Below, piece by piece: positions 34,392 to 44,896 of a stretch of DNA of 64,000 nt. Origin of the DNA: Rostrohypoxylon terebratum (lineage: Eukaryota > Ascomycota > Sordariomycetes > Xylariales > Hypoxylaceae); the NCBI GenBank assembly GCA_022497145.1, contig MU385890.1:62001-126000 (forward strand). The letters run 5' to 3'. Positions within the stretch are counted from its first letter, which is position 1. Each line of letters begins with the position of its first letter. The notes under the pieces were generated by a model. It did no database searches, had not been told where the DNA came from, and was given only the letters and a program-made list of their open reading frames with translations. The position numbers were made by a program, and so were the translations under genes.

Positions 34392-35211
34392 CTAACAAGT
34401 TGCCAACATGGAAGTCAAGGCCGTCTTCTCGGCAGACGTGATAGTTAAGCCCCAGTAGCTCTTGACGGCGATCCAGGACTCGGCGTAGGTGCAGTAGAAG
34501 CTCGATAGGGGCGGCTTCCAGGAGTCGGGGGACTTGTCGCCCTTGGACTGGTTGACGTTGTCGGTGACGGCCCAGAGCTGCGGGCGGGTGACGTCGTTAG
34601 CGAACTGTTCGCGCTTGGCGGTCGTCCACGCGCTCGCGCCGGACTGCGTTGGTTGGTTTTTTTGGTTAGCTGTACGAAGTACATACACACGATGGAAACC
34701 GGTTAAGGAACAAGACTAGGAAACGTACGATCCAGGCGTTCTTCAGGGGGACCATGTGGTCGATGTCGACGTCGGAGGGCGCGGTCCACTTGCCGCCGTC
34801 GTAGGGGCTCGTCCAGGTGCCGCTGGTGGGGTAGCAGTCGGAGCCGACGACGACGTTGGTGCCGTCGCGTTTTAGGACGTACTCGCGCGTGTTGCAGGTG
34901 CCTTCGATGGTGTCCCAGGTCGGGAATAGGTCCCGCTCGTACGTGCCGTCGTCGACGGCGGCTTTGACGGTTAGGGCGGCGAGTTGGGTCTTGGCGGACG
35001 AGGCGGAGGGGATGCCGGGCTGTTTGGTTAGTGAGTTGACGTTTATGTAGAGATTGGTGCGGTGATGGTATAGGATTGCGTTATTCGATGTGGAGGATTA
35101 GGGGCTTACAGGAGTCGGCATGGGCTTGGGCATGGCGACCGGAGCCGGCGCCGGCGCAGCTAGGACTGCGTTCGCGGACAGGAGACCGCCGATGGTGTAC
35201 GAGAACCTCAT
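34392..35211 (-). CDS. secreted HNH nuclease (DUF1524 type)
   Basis: Three exons, 35211..35110, 35019..34729 and 34643..34392, introns of 90 and 85 nt; 214 residues. A signal peptide (about 1-18, MRFSYTIGGLLSANAVLA) leads to an APAPAPV Pro-rich stretch. The body carries the DUF1524 HNH pattern: DVDIDHMVPLKNAW (H122 as the likely metal or catalytic His), then REQFANDVTRPQLWAVTDNVN and SKGDKSPDSW, giving the usual D-H...N...N-x-S-K-G-D series. Paired cysteines suit an extracellular protein. Proteins of this kind are secreted DNases or RNases in fungi and actinomycetes; the target and role (nutrition, antagonism) are unknown. All three exons are GC-rich relative to the flanks. Confidence 0.9.
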
Positions 35212-36555
35212 GATGAATATTGGACTTGTCGATTCTACCACCTAGCAATCTACGAAGAAGGGTGTGTTACCAGGCGAATCAAGGGGGGCGGGTTGGTAAC
35301 ACTATTATACCCAGACAATGTCTTTCATTTAAGCTTGTGATCGGAATCAGGGCACTCGTCGATCTCTTCCGGGTTCGACTACAATCCCATGTCCCCACGT
35401 CCCCATCCATATTATACATCTTACACCGCAGGCGCCAACTTCCCGAAAAGGAGTGGATTTCGGACCAATTGGCACAGGAAACAAGGCAGGCGCCACGGGA
35501 TCTGACGTCGATAGGAGCATTCCGATACGATGGGATAGAAATTGGACGAGTAGATGCAAGGTAATTCTTACCCCGGAGTGGAGAGGGTCGCCCATATCTC
35601 AGGATCCGTAAGTTACATACATACGTAGCGCGAAGCTGAATCTGACCTGCCGAATTGAACAAGCCGTCGGTAGTATCAAAGCCACGCTGAGATCTCGACG
35701 GGGCGGAGATCGTCCGTAGCTGGGATAGGCGAGGTGTAAGATGCATGAGCATGTGCAGCTTTACTCGAAAATAGACGATCAACTTTGCGATATTAGCGAG
35801 CATATAGGTGTTATAGCCTCGGAGTTATTGGTCTGTATAGGTCAGTGTAGGTCCAGCGAGGGAAAGCCAAGACGAGCCATCGCGAGTGAAATCATCGTGC
35901 CATTCAGAAGCTTAGCAGGTAATTCGTCCAAAATCTAACTACATTCATGGGTATCATCAAAGCCGTGCAGCATACCGCGTAGCTGACGCTTATCATTGGC
36001 TAGCTGCTCTTCCCAACCAACCTTCCTATTTCGGGAGGTAGGCCGATCTTCAGGAACCAAGACGCCGCCCCGATGACCCGTCGCTCCCGGCGCTGACATT
36101 GATAAGGCCAATGAAGCTGCACACCATACGAACGTGTCGACATTTATCAAGGTTCGACTGTCGTCGTTCTCGACGAAATATGTCGTCCGTGGTGTCTTTG
36201 AATAATAAAAATGCTATTTGGAGGGAGCATGTCCCGAATTCGGTCAGGACTTTGTGAGGTTCTAGCCTCAAATACGAGACTTGACTATTCTCGTTCCATC
36301 ATCCTCATTCCATCGAAATTAGATTCTGAAAGCTTTCATCATCGTATAAATCCATCTGCCCGGGACTCTCCATATTAAGAGGCTATCAAACTAGCTCCTC
36401 TGTGTCCTAACCTCACCGCGCAGATACTCTTGCAGCGGATATCAGGTTTAATTTTGATCGTGGTTCGTCGGAAATTCCTCGAAAGCCATCCTTTCAAGTC
36501 GATTACATTTTTATGTATCCGTATCTTACATCTTACATTTTACTTCGCTTGCCAA
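35212..36555. other. intergenic, no gene seen
   Basis: Promoter side of the HNH gene and 3' side of GTR1. The longest frame (minus strand, about 35279-35803) lacks protein-like composition and a good start. Confidence 0.55.
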
Positions 36556-37882
36556 TTAGGAATTGAAATTTTGACTTGGGCCAGAGACGGTGATAGGTCC
36601 GTCTAGGAATTTGAAGCTCTCCCTAGCGATTTGGCAGTTCAACTTGGCACAATTGAATCTCGCTTCGCCAGGCGGGAGGATGACCATGAGATAAGTGTTT
36701 GTGGTAAATTTGCAGGCAAACATGGAGAATCTGGACCCCGCCTTATGCTCCTGCGAATATTTATTAGTAACAGTTTCGCTATAGGTTCAGGGATATCGGT
36801 AGTGGCTCTTGGCAATTCCTGTGAGCGTCACGATGCATTTTGGGCATACATAATTCATCTCATCTCAACCCGATTTACCTTGGGAAAAATATTAGATAAA
36901 TTCACTTACCATCAGTGTGAATTGCTCCGCGTTACGAGGAGTACCAGTAAATCGACTTATGCTCTGCTTGAAATGTTTGAGAATATTCGAGATACGCTCT
37001 TGTCGATCCCCTGTCGGATTGTTTTGCCCCTCTTCGGATGTCCAATTCGACACGACCAAGAAACTAGTCCTCTCGAATAAGAGTAGCTCCTCAGCTTCGA
37101 TCAATACACCTAGGGATCCTAGTTGCGACTCGATGACGGATAGGTTAGGTACTAGATCGTGTATGATGCTTGCCCACGCCTTATATAACGATTGATCCCA
37201 TATCGACGTCGCAAAGGGTATGAGATCCAATTCGCCCGTATACCCGCATCCTTGGATGTATTCCGATGTCTTCTGCCTAACCAGTCGTACGCGATCGACG
37301 AATACGGCTTCTCGGGCATGCGGGGTAATCAAATCCATCTTGTGAATCAGCACGTAGACCTTCGCCGTGGGCGAAAACTGGATCAGGGCGGAGATGATGG
37401 AAACGTAGGTAGCCATGTCACGATCTACATCCCGAGACTCGATATCGAAGACGTAGATGAGAACACCGACGTTGGAAAAGACGTGGACGCGCTGCTGCGA
37501 TAGATAGTTTTCCATAAAAGCTTCTTGACCGCCGCAGTCCCATAGGTTCAACGTCAGATTTCCTAGGAATTTGACATGTGAGAGGTCGACATCGATTGTC
37601 GCACCACTATATCGTGGAAAATATCACAAAAATTAGTCCTCCGTCACACCGCCAATAATTTGTAAAATGTCGGGTATTGGAATAGGATATAAGATGTTAT
37701 GAAACTCACAGACGCCGAGTATCTCGCGCGATATAGTTACTAAATATTATACTTCTCATACTCGACTTCCCGGAACCGCTCTTGCCCATGAGAAGAACCT
37801 TCTTCTTCTTTGGTTTCTTGACCTCGCTTCTGACGTCGCTGGCCATGCCCAAGCTGGGCGTCGACGTTTCGAGATCTGTCAT
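36556..37882 (-). CDS. GTR1: Rag-family GTPase Gtr1
   Basis: Three exons, 37882..37710, 37606..36910 and 36750..36556, introns of 103 and 159 nt; 354 residues. The P-loop is GKSGSGKS (33-40). The switch II/G3 block is LWDCGGQEAFMENYLSQQ and G4 is HKMD. The Gtr C-terminal roadblock-like part includes WDQSLYKAWASIIHDLVPNL, ELLLFERTSFLVVSNW and, in exon 3, RFSMFACKFTTNTYLMVILP, then PPGEARFNCAKLN. Exon 3 is reached by a GTAAGT donor and a TACTAAT-like branch before TTCGCAG; without it the protein would stop 13 nt after the donor and lose the conserved end. Gtr1 with Gtr2 forms the vacuolar Rag heterodimer that signals amino-acid sufficiency to TORC1. Confidence 0.95.
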
Positions 37883-38594
37883 GATCGGGTATTTTTGGAC
37901 GTAAGATCAAGATCAACAAGATCAGGGATGATGACTTGCAACCCTATCCTATATAATAGATAATATATCGCGGAGGTCCGCCGTGGTCTCGACGCGACGT
38001 AAGGCAATCCGATCAGCTCGGCAGGCGCATCATCTCTCTCTGTCTGCTGTCCGCTGTCCGCTGAAGAGGAGCGATGGTTGGCGATTTGAAGTTGACAATT
38101 GGAAACGGTCGATTGACTATTATTGACCATCGACTGACTTCTAGTGTCGTCCTCTGCTTTCTACCCCCGCTCGAAACTTGACAACGCAATCGAAGACCTC
38201 GTTAGCGTAGGATGATGTTCGGGTGGTCGTGCGCAGACGGCGGGGTGACAGGGTGTGAATTGCTTATGTAGCTCTTGGAGCGAAACTTGCTTTAAGTAAG
38301 GATCTTCCGTGCTACCTTGAGATAAGATAGACAACTTATCGAAGTGGAAACGCTGACGTCACGTGTTGTATATAGACGCATATACCTTGTAAGAATATGG
38401 ATAGTTTCAGCGATACGCCAAATGCTGATAAGTACATAGCTTAATCTTCTCATTTCTAACAAAGTTTCAGACTCCAAGCCTTCAACATCTTTCATGATTC
38501 AAATCTTCTAACTGAAGTATAATACAGTCCGGTAATATACGGCTCTACTCTAGTCACTCATGCTGACGCATCATCATCATCATCATCATCATCA
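37883..38594. other. intergenic between GTR1 and the second FAD oxidase
   Basis: Contains the GTR1 promoter and the (TCA)9 tract at its right border. No gene seen. Confidence 0.6.
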
Positions 38595-38597
38595 TCA
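38571..38597. repeat. (TCA)9 microsatellite forming tandem in-frame stops
   Basis: On the minus strand this is (TGA)9. The first TGA (38597..38595) is the stop codon of the FAD oxidase, and the next eight are in the same frame. Confidence 0.9.
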
Positions 38598-40626
38598 ATA
38601 TTTACGACATAACCTCGTCCCATATTCGATGACTTCCCAATCTTCAGTTCCCGGTGTCGAGACGGCATAGAAAACACCATTGGGATCCCATTTCTTTCGA
38701 AGTTCTAATAACATAGGATATTGCGGACCCCAGAAATGTCGCTGCCAATCTGGCTGATTTGGATTCCCCTAGATGGATGATCAACATCTCATTTGAATTT
38801 CATTGATTCACATTTATCAACGGATAACATACCTCACTCACATAGGCGCACCCGTTCGGGCCAGCCTTTTCCAACGCGTCATTTTGAATGTTAGTAAGGA
38901 CACTTTCAAAATCCCCCCTCTGAGCCCAAGTCGAGACGTCGGGAACCGGGAGTCCAACGATGAGAAAGTCGCTCGATTTTCTCATAATGGGATTAGTCGC
39001 GCTATTCGGGATTGGCATATTCAAACCAGCATCCCACATATGGCCGATTATGAACCCCTGATCTTTTAAATCTTCACACGGAGACAGCACCGTCTTGAAA
39101 GCGTCAATAATCCCTTCGTTATTCTCTTCGACGTCTTGTTGAGTGAGTAACCACCCTCCCGTAAGTGCTGACGTACCGGCAGTCTCATTCTCAAATAAAT
39201 CGACATATAAATCAAACAGCGAGTCAAAATCCTTGCTGGTCGTATCATACGGTATTCCTTTTGCCTTGAACTCATCGAACATGGGCTCAAGGATAGCCTC
39301 CACTTCCGCGGAGGTCTTCCCAACGCCAAGAACGGGTTGTATATGCAACCGTTGTGGCATGAGTTCAAAGTATACATAAAGGCCAGCCGTAACAAACGTA
39401 TTTGAATATTTATGAAATGTCGTGACACCATCCCAGAATACGTTCGTGTCATTGGTGAGTGTCGAGTTGATATTGATGAGAACTCCGGCAGCCTTATGCA
39501 CCGGGTACGTCTTGAGCGTTACCGAGAGTACCACAGCAAACGTGGATGGTCCTCCTCCCTTCAATCCCCAGAATAAGTCGGGATTTTCGTCAGAATTTGC
39601 TGTCAGATATTTCCCATCTGCAGTCAGCACATCAAAGGACAATGCACTATCGGCGACCATCCCGTACAATGGTGTAAGGGGGCCATGACCCCCACCTTGG
39701 ACGAGCCCGCCAGCCACTCCGACGGTCTACCGCATGTTAGGTACAGCACAATACTATATATGTATGTGCCAATCTGGTACTTACCGGACATTCTCCCGTT
39801 ACTATCATCACCGGTGGATTCTGAGCATGAGCTTGATCCAGTAATGGTCGAGCCTGAACTCCGGCCTCGATCGTTACAGCGCCCCCATCGTAGCCACCGG
39901 GGCCTCGATACTCCGTCGTAAACTCGACGCCTTGCAAATTATGTGTATTAATAATCAACGAACCCCACCCCGTACTGCGCCCTACGAAATCGTGGCCAGT
40001 GTTTCGAATTATGAGACGCAGATTGTTTTCTCTGGCGAAATCTACACCTGCTTTGATGTGATCTCTACACTGAGCCTGGATCACATACACGCCATAATAG
40101 CCAAGGGTACAGGATTGAGTCGGATCGCTTGTTGGTTGGCAAGTATCATTCGTGAAATATGTCCACAGTGCTGCGGCAGGTTTCTCGACACTATCGCGGG
40201 TCAGTGTGACATCATGTCACTGAGATGTCGAAATGCTAGGATTTTCTTACCCCCACTGCTCATCAGACCACATTGCCACTACGTTTTCACAAGCAGCAGC
40301 ATCATAAGTTGAGATTGACCCAAGCGGACCTTCAAATGTCTAGTAAAACTTGGATTAGTATCGATTTCTCACGGCTCACTCACTGATAGAAGACGTACAT
40401 TATGACAAGACGCTGCAGGTGGAATGTTTATAGCCAGATTCCCATTCACTGATGAATTCAACCGAGCCCAAGCATCTTCGTTCGGCCAGCATTCATCGCC
40501 GAGATAGCATTTGCATCCATACTGGCTTCCGTTCCATGTTCTTTCTACGAGGGACGGAGATGCTGACTCGACGCCACCAATGATCGTTGAAAAGTTGACA
40601 CCCAAAGACAACCAAGACCAAGACAT
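38595..40626 (-). CDS. FAD-linked oxidoreductase (VAO/BBE-like, bicovalent type)
   Basis: Five exons: 40626..40399, 40339..40251, 40190..39785, 39726..38833 and 38768..38595. Introns are 59, 60, 58 and 64 nt; 596 residues. The N-terminus is mildly hydrophobic and may be a signal peptide. Exon 2 joins exon 3 at GATAG|TGTC because every earlier acceptor runs into a stop. H172 in IRNTGHDF is the histidyl-FAD site and C240 in GECPTVGVAGG the cysteinyl one; GGLVQGGGHGP follows. LFWGLKGGGPSTFAVV is the second FAD contact. The BBE end has KKWDPNGVFYAVSTPG. It belongs with fungal isoamyl-alcohol-oxidase/6-hydroxynicotine-oxidase-like proteins; the substrate is unknown. It is a distant paralogue of the oxidase at 8.4 kb. 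Its stop codon is the first unit of a TGA microsatellite. Confidence 0.92.
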
Positions 40627-42021
40627 CGTCGTTGGTCACAGACAATGGTGGGATTCGGTTACTGGTAAGCGAACGATTCTCGGAATTCAATCTGGAGCTT
40701 CATGTCTATTTAAATTTCGTCTACCTCAGGGCTCGTCGTCATTTCTCCAACCCACTGCGCCGGATTCTCGGTAGTATCATTACGACCTAAGGCTGAATTG
40801 AAATTACGGCAGTCTATCTTTCGATAATTGGTACGTTTCATCAACATTTTCCAATAAGGGTCATGCGATTATCTATTCGCTACCAGGAATCTGGACATAG
40901 GGCTTTCGGCATATGCTCAAGTTAATTATAATTGACTATGTGATGCAGGCAAATTCCGGGGTATGGGGTCTAGACTAGCCGGAGCAGCCTCCGTCTGGAT
41001 ATTCTTGCCTTGGCAGAGATCTGGAGGAATACTTCCCCGGCCTATCCGTCATTAGACTAAGGCTATATGAGAGTGGTAGTCTTGTGAAAGATTACTCATA
41101 AATGATCGTCATGGTCTCTTCGCGATCCAGGTACTCGTTGAAATATTTCAGTCTCAGTCGACCACAATGTTCGCTATAGGAGTCAACTTATCGTTCAAGA
41201 CCTAACGAGGTCTCCCTTCGACAACATCAGTCAAAGCTCCTCCCTATTTCAAGGAACACGCAAGGAACACGTCACCGTCTTCTATGTCCTTCGTATCCTT
41301 CGCAAGTTATTGTCTAGGATGTCTCCGCATTGACCCCTCATGAACCTAAACCCCCTGCGTCCTTTGTCTAGACGAAATGATCGACGATAATCTCATTCGG
41401 GATTCTCGGCAACTGTCTTCTTTGCGGGGTCAAAAAGCATCGTTCGGGCGACCCCTCAGCAGATTCACGACGTTGGCAGAGTAGGGCTCATCATCCAAGA
41501 CCTATATGATATATATCTTTAAGACCTACCCAGGTCCTAGGTCCTAGGTTTATATACGGGCTTGGGCTCGAAGACCCACAATAGCTTCCAAGGTAGGACC
41601 GTAGGGAGCCTATAATGGTTCGATTACAAGAAGCTACCGACGTATTACTAGGTAGTATTACCTATAGATAAGAGATGCTGCTTCGAGTACTACTATCCTA
41701 GATAGAAAAAGGAATAGCAATTATTCAAAGGGACTAGGACCTTGATTACCTACTAGGTACTACAGCACCCCTTGGCAAGTCTGACCCGGTGGCAGTAAGT
41801 GATTCCATTAGAACGGAATATCGAACCATTAGGTCTCAAATTGCATCTTTCCAAGTCCGAATAAGCTCATCTGTGACTAATCATTGGATATTCTTCATAA
41901 TTCCATTCAGTATCATATTCTGGGATTACAAGAATCAAAGATACTAGTCTGAGAGGCCTCTTTGGGAGAAGAGACTCGATTCACCTTGACAAAGACAAAA
42001 TCTCACTTATCACAGCCCAAC
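40627..42021. other. divergent intergenic region
   Basis: Between the FAD oxidase and the GNAT gene. Contains a GTCCTAGGTCCTAGGTT word at about 41533-41549 and TAGGTAGTATTACCTA near 41650. No gene is supported. Confidence 0.6.
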
Positions 42022-42636
42022 ATGTCAATCCAAATCCGAAAGGCAACCGAATCTGATATCCCAGCCATCGTAGACGTCTACTTCGACGCCTTTCGTGACC
42101 ACCCCCTCACTCTGCACGCCTTCAAGCCAGGCACGGAGGCTGCCGTGAACTGGTGGTCCGAGTCCATCAGCGCCGACTTGAAAGATCCCAGCGCCCATTT
42201 CCAAGTTGTCACGGACCCGACCTCTGCGACCCCGGAGCGGATCATCGCTTTCGGGAAATGGCGCGAGTGGCTCACATCCGCGACCCCTCCGCCGCCGCCC
42301 GTGCCGAAGTGGCCCGAGGGCGCTGACGTGCCTCTTTTGGAGTTGTTCTTTGGTACGGTAACTGTGAAACATAAGGAAATTCTGGGAGATAGACCGCATT
42401 GGTATTTGGATATACTCGGTGTGCGACAGGAGGCTCAGGGGAAAGGTATTGGAAGTGCACTGGTGAGATGGGGGACAGCCAAAGCTGACGAAGCTGGGCA
42501 GGAAGCATATCTTGCTGCTAGTCCGGCTGGTGCTCCTATGTATCGGAAACATGGGTTTGAGATACACTCGACTCTGCTTATAGGTACTGATGGAAGGATA
42601 GAAACTTTTATGTTGCGGCCGGCAAAGAAGCCCTAG
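42022..42636 (+). CDS. GNAT-family N-acetyltransferase
   Basis: Single exon, 204 residues from the ATG at 42022; the open frame extends upstream only to a TTG. The fold starts at IQIRKATESDIPAIVDVYFD. The acetyl-CoA binding motif A is LDILGVRQEAQGKGIGSALV, with the R/Q-x-x-G-x-G/A signature as QGKGIG. The later strand and helix read EAYLAASPAGAPMYRKHGFE, the usual GNAT end. It would transfer an acetyl group from acetyl-CoA to an amine on a small molecule or protein; the acceptor cannot be told. There is no targeting signal. Similar stand-alone GNATs are very common in fungi. Convergent with the hypothetical gene at 43.1 kb. Confidence 0.9.
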   Translation: MSIQIRKATESDIPAIVDVYFDAFRDHPLTLHAFKPGTEAAVNWWSESISADLKDPSAHFQVVTDPTSATPERIIAFGKWREWLTSATPPPPPVPKWPEGADVPLLELFFGTVTVKHKEILGDRPHWYLDILGVRQEAQGKGIGSALVRWGTAKADEAGQEAYLAASPAGAPMYRKHGFEIHSTLLIGTDGRIETFMLRPAKKP

Positions 42637-43132
42637 GTTTTTTTTTCTTCATTAAGCCATAGTAAGCATTCTTGGTTACTGGGTGCATAGAGAGATCACC
42701 AGGAAGATGAGCAGCGGTTATTTATCTCATGAGAGATGTATACCTAGGTCCTAGGTACATATCATCACTTGAACACCACGAGCATTTGCAACTCATTTCA
42801 TCAAGGCACCTACCATTCAAATATATTCAATGTTATGAGAAGAATCGAAATTGGTAAAACAAGTTTTTTTTTTAAATTTCTACAAAAAGATTCTACAGAA
42901 GAATATAAAGTAATGTGTATCTATGAATGGAAACTGTCGTGATGGTCATAAAGTCATAAAGTCGTGTACTTATACAGGGTATAAACACGAAAGCGCCAAA
43001 ACTTTCTGAAAACAAACCTTCCCTAGAAAATCATGTACTTTTTTTTTTTTACCCACCGAACTCCTGGTCCAAACCTGGTGGGATAGCAATTGTTTTTTAC
43101 CTGCGATAGTTCGCCTTACCTTTTTCTTTCCT
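42637..43132. other. convergent intergenic region
   Basis: 3'-3' spacer with the third exact palindrome at 42741 and short A/T homopolymers. No gene. Confidence 0.65.
42741..42757. repeat. 17-bp palindrome TACCTAGG-T-CCTAGGTA
   Basis: Identical to the copy at 14048 and located between two convergent genes, as is the copy at 10311. Confidence 0.7.
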
Positions 43133-43633
43133 TTAGAAGAACGTCGTCAGCTGCATCTGTGAGATCTTGTTGTCCCAGAAGAAGCTGAGCTGGTCGTGGA
43201 TGGTGTTTCGGATCTGCATGAACACGTGGTTGGGGAGTTTGTCCACGAGAGCTTCCCAGCCGGCGTACGTCAGCGGGTTGTTCTCCATCTTAAGCTGGGT
43301 GTACACCCGGTTCGCGACGTCGATGATCTCCTCGTAATTGAGGCCGCACGCGTAATCCGAGATGATCCGAACGATCGACAAGCGCCCGGTCGGGTTGTCG
43401 TCCTCGTACCCTCTTACGTCTCCGTATCGCTTACCTGCCTTACGTACGAGCGACTTGATGTTGGCGGGGAGTCCCCGAAATACTCTACCTTCCCGGTGCA
43501 GAGCGATGGCGCACTCGGGACATTTTCCGGAACGCGTGGGCTTGAGGCCTCTCTTGAACGCGTCCAGCACGGCACCGCTTCTCCTCGTGCCCTCGAAACA
43601 CTCACACACCGTAGCTCTCGTGAAGAAGTGCAT
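43133..43633 (-). CDS. hypothetical protein with CPEC motif
   Basis: The ATG at 43633 gives 166 residues; the C-terminus is at 43133. I do not recognise the family. The N-terminal part is Cys-bearing (TVCECFEG and KCPECAIALHR), which could hold a metal. The rest is helical with balanced charge (LPANIKSLVRKAGKRYGDV, RIISDYACGLNYEEIIDVAN, QIRNTIHDQLSFFWDN). The 5' end is uncertain. The frame stays open upstream (LVSGVEN) and could join, over an intron, a stretch reading YIEQRGDKVQSLSIFNR at about 43712-43762 that follows a good TTTCAG acceptor. The gene may therefore have one or more extra 5' exons. Codon content and the length of the uninterrupted frame support a real gene. Confidence 0.55.
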   Translation of the reverse strand: MHFFTRATVCECFEGTRRSGAVLDAFKRGLKPTRSGKCPECAIALHREGRVFRGLPANIKSLVRKAGKRYGDVRGYEDDNPTGRLSIVRIISDYACGLNYEEIIDVANRVYTQLKMENNPLTYAGWEALVDKLPNHVFMQIRNTIHDQLSFFWDNKISQMQLTTFF

Positions 43634-44896
43634 ATTTTCCACTCCACTTACCAATCTTACAACTGAATCTTACAACTGGGTAATAAAATAAAGTAAGAGA
43701 GATTCAAACCTGTTGAAAATACTCAAAGACTGTACTTTGTCGCCTCGCTGTTCGATGTACTGAAATACAAATACCCCCTAGGAGGGTATCCACGGTATGA
43801 TGGAAGTATCACTAAAGTGTCATTTACACTAGTAGAGTAGTAGAGTATACAGATGTACGGAAAGCAAAATCACAAAAGGATTGCGGGGAACTTCCCTTAA
43901 ATAGTAAATAGAACATGTGACCATCTTCTTTGTCTGGACCCTATTGTTCGGGCCTAGACTATCCACGGATAATAGCTTTGTCAAGAAACCCCCTGTTGTG
44001 AGTGAATAGCATCTTAGACATCGTTGCCACGTAGCAGTCCCACAGATTGTATAGGAATAAGTTCTTTTATGCGGGGAAAAATCACATCCCAGTTAAAGAG
44101 TTTTCGGGGGAAACGTGATAGATATGGTAGAGTGGGAAGTATATAAACTGTACCTACATAGTAGGCAATGGACATTACTATCAAACAATTGCCTTATTCA
44201 CAAATCGAGTCCAAACGTACAAAGATTTCGATACCGCAAGAAGATTAGCATCCATTCAGGCTTGCGGAGATGTAGACGATGATAATGATGTATGTGCGAG
44301 AGGTAGATGACAGATTTTTTGACACAAACTCCCAACCATTTACCAGAGAGAAAATACAGAGACCGAAAACTCAACTCTTTGAAATCCCGAATGCCTAACC
44401 CATGTTTGAAAAAAACATCGCCAACGTCGCCGAGTCGAAACTGTCCTAATAGCAGTAGCAGTAGCAGGGGAAAGTCGTCGCGTGGGCTAATCGAATAAGA
44501 ATGAATTTGCACAAGAGACAGCGAGAGCAGTAATCATGACGCTCTACAAAGCGTTATGAATATCTGCCACATGGGTATAAGCTGTAACTAGCAAGATTCG
44601 TGATAATAAGGAAATAGGTGTGTGTCGTCGGTCAAGTGAGACCAAAGTCGTCAGCATCCATACGAGCTGGGAAATAAATCGTTTCCTCCAACATCGCCAA
44701 GTTCAAGATCGTCTGTTAGAACGAACCTGGTCCTTAGCTCTTCAGTCCTTAGCTCTTCCATTTCGTCCCTCGATATTCCTCGTAACCTTTTTTTTATCCT
44801 GCGATTTTATGTGCATCATTTTCTCTTTTTTTTGTCTTCCCCGTAAAACGCCTAATAATTTTTTTCATACCTTTTGCATGCATGCCAATCATTTGT
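43634..44896. other. intergenic, possible 5' exon of the hypothetical gene
   Basis: Apart from the possible exon near 43712-43762, nothing coding is supported. OPI1 ends at the right border. Confidence 0.5.

Noticed and set aside
35279..35803. 174-codon minus-strand frame
   Set aside because: No family, irregular composition and no supportable ATG context; it overlaps a normal promoter region.
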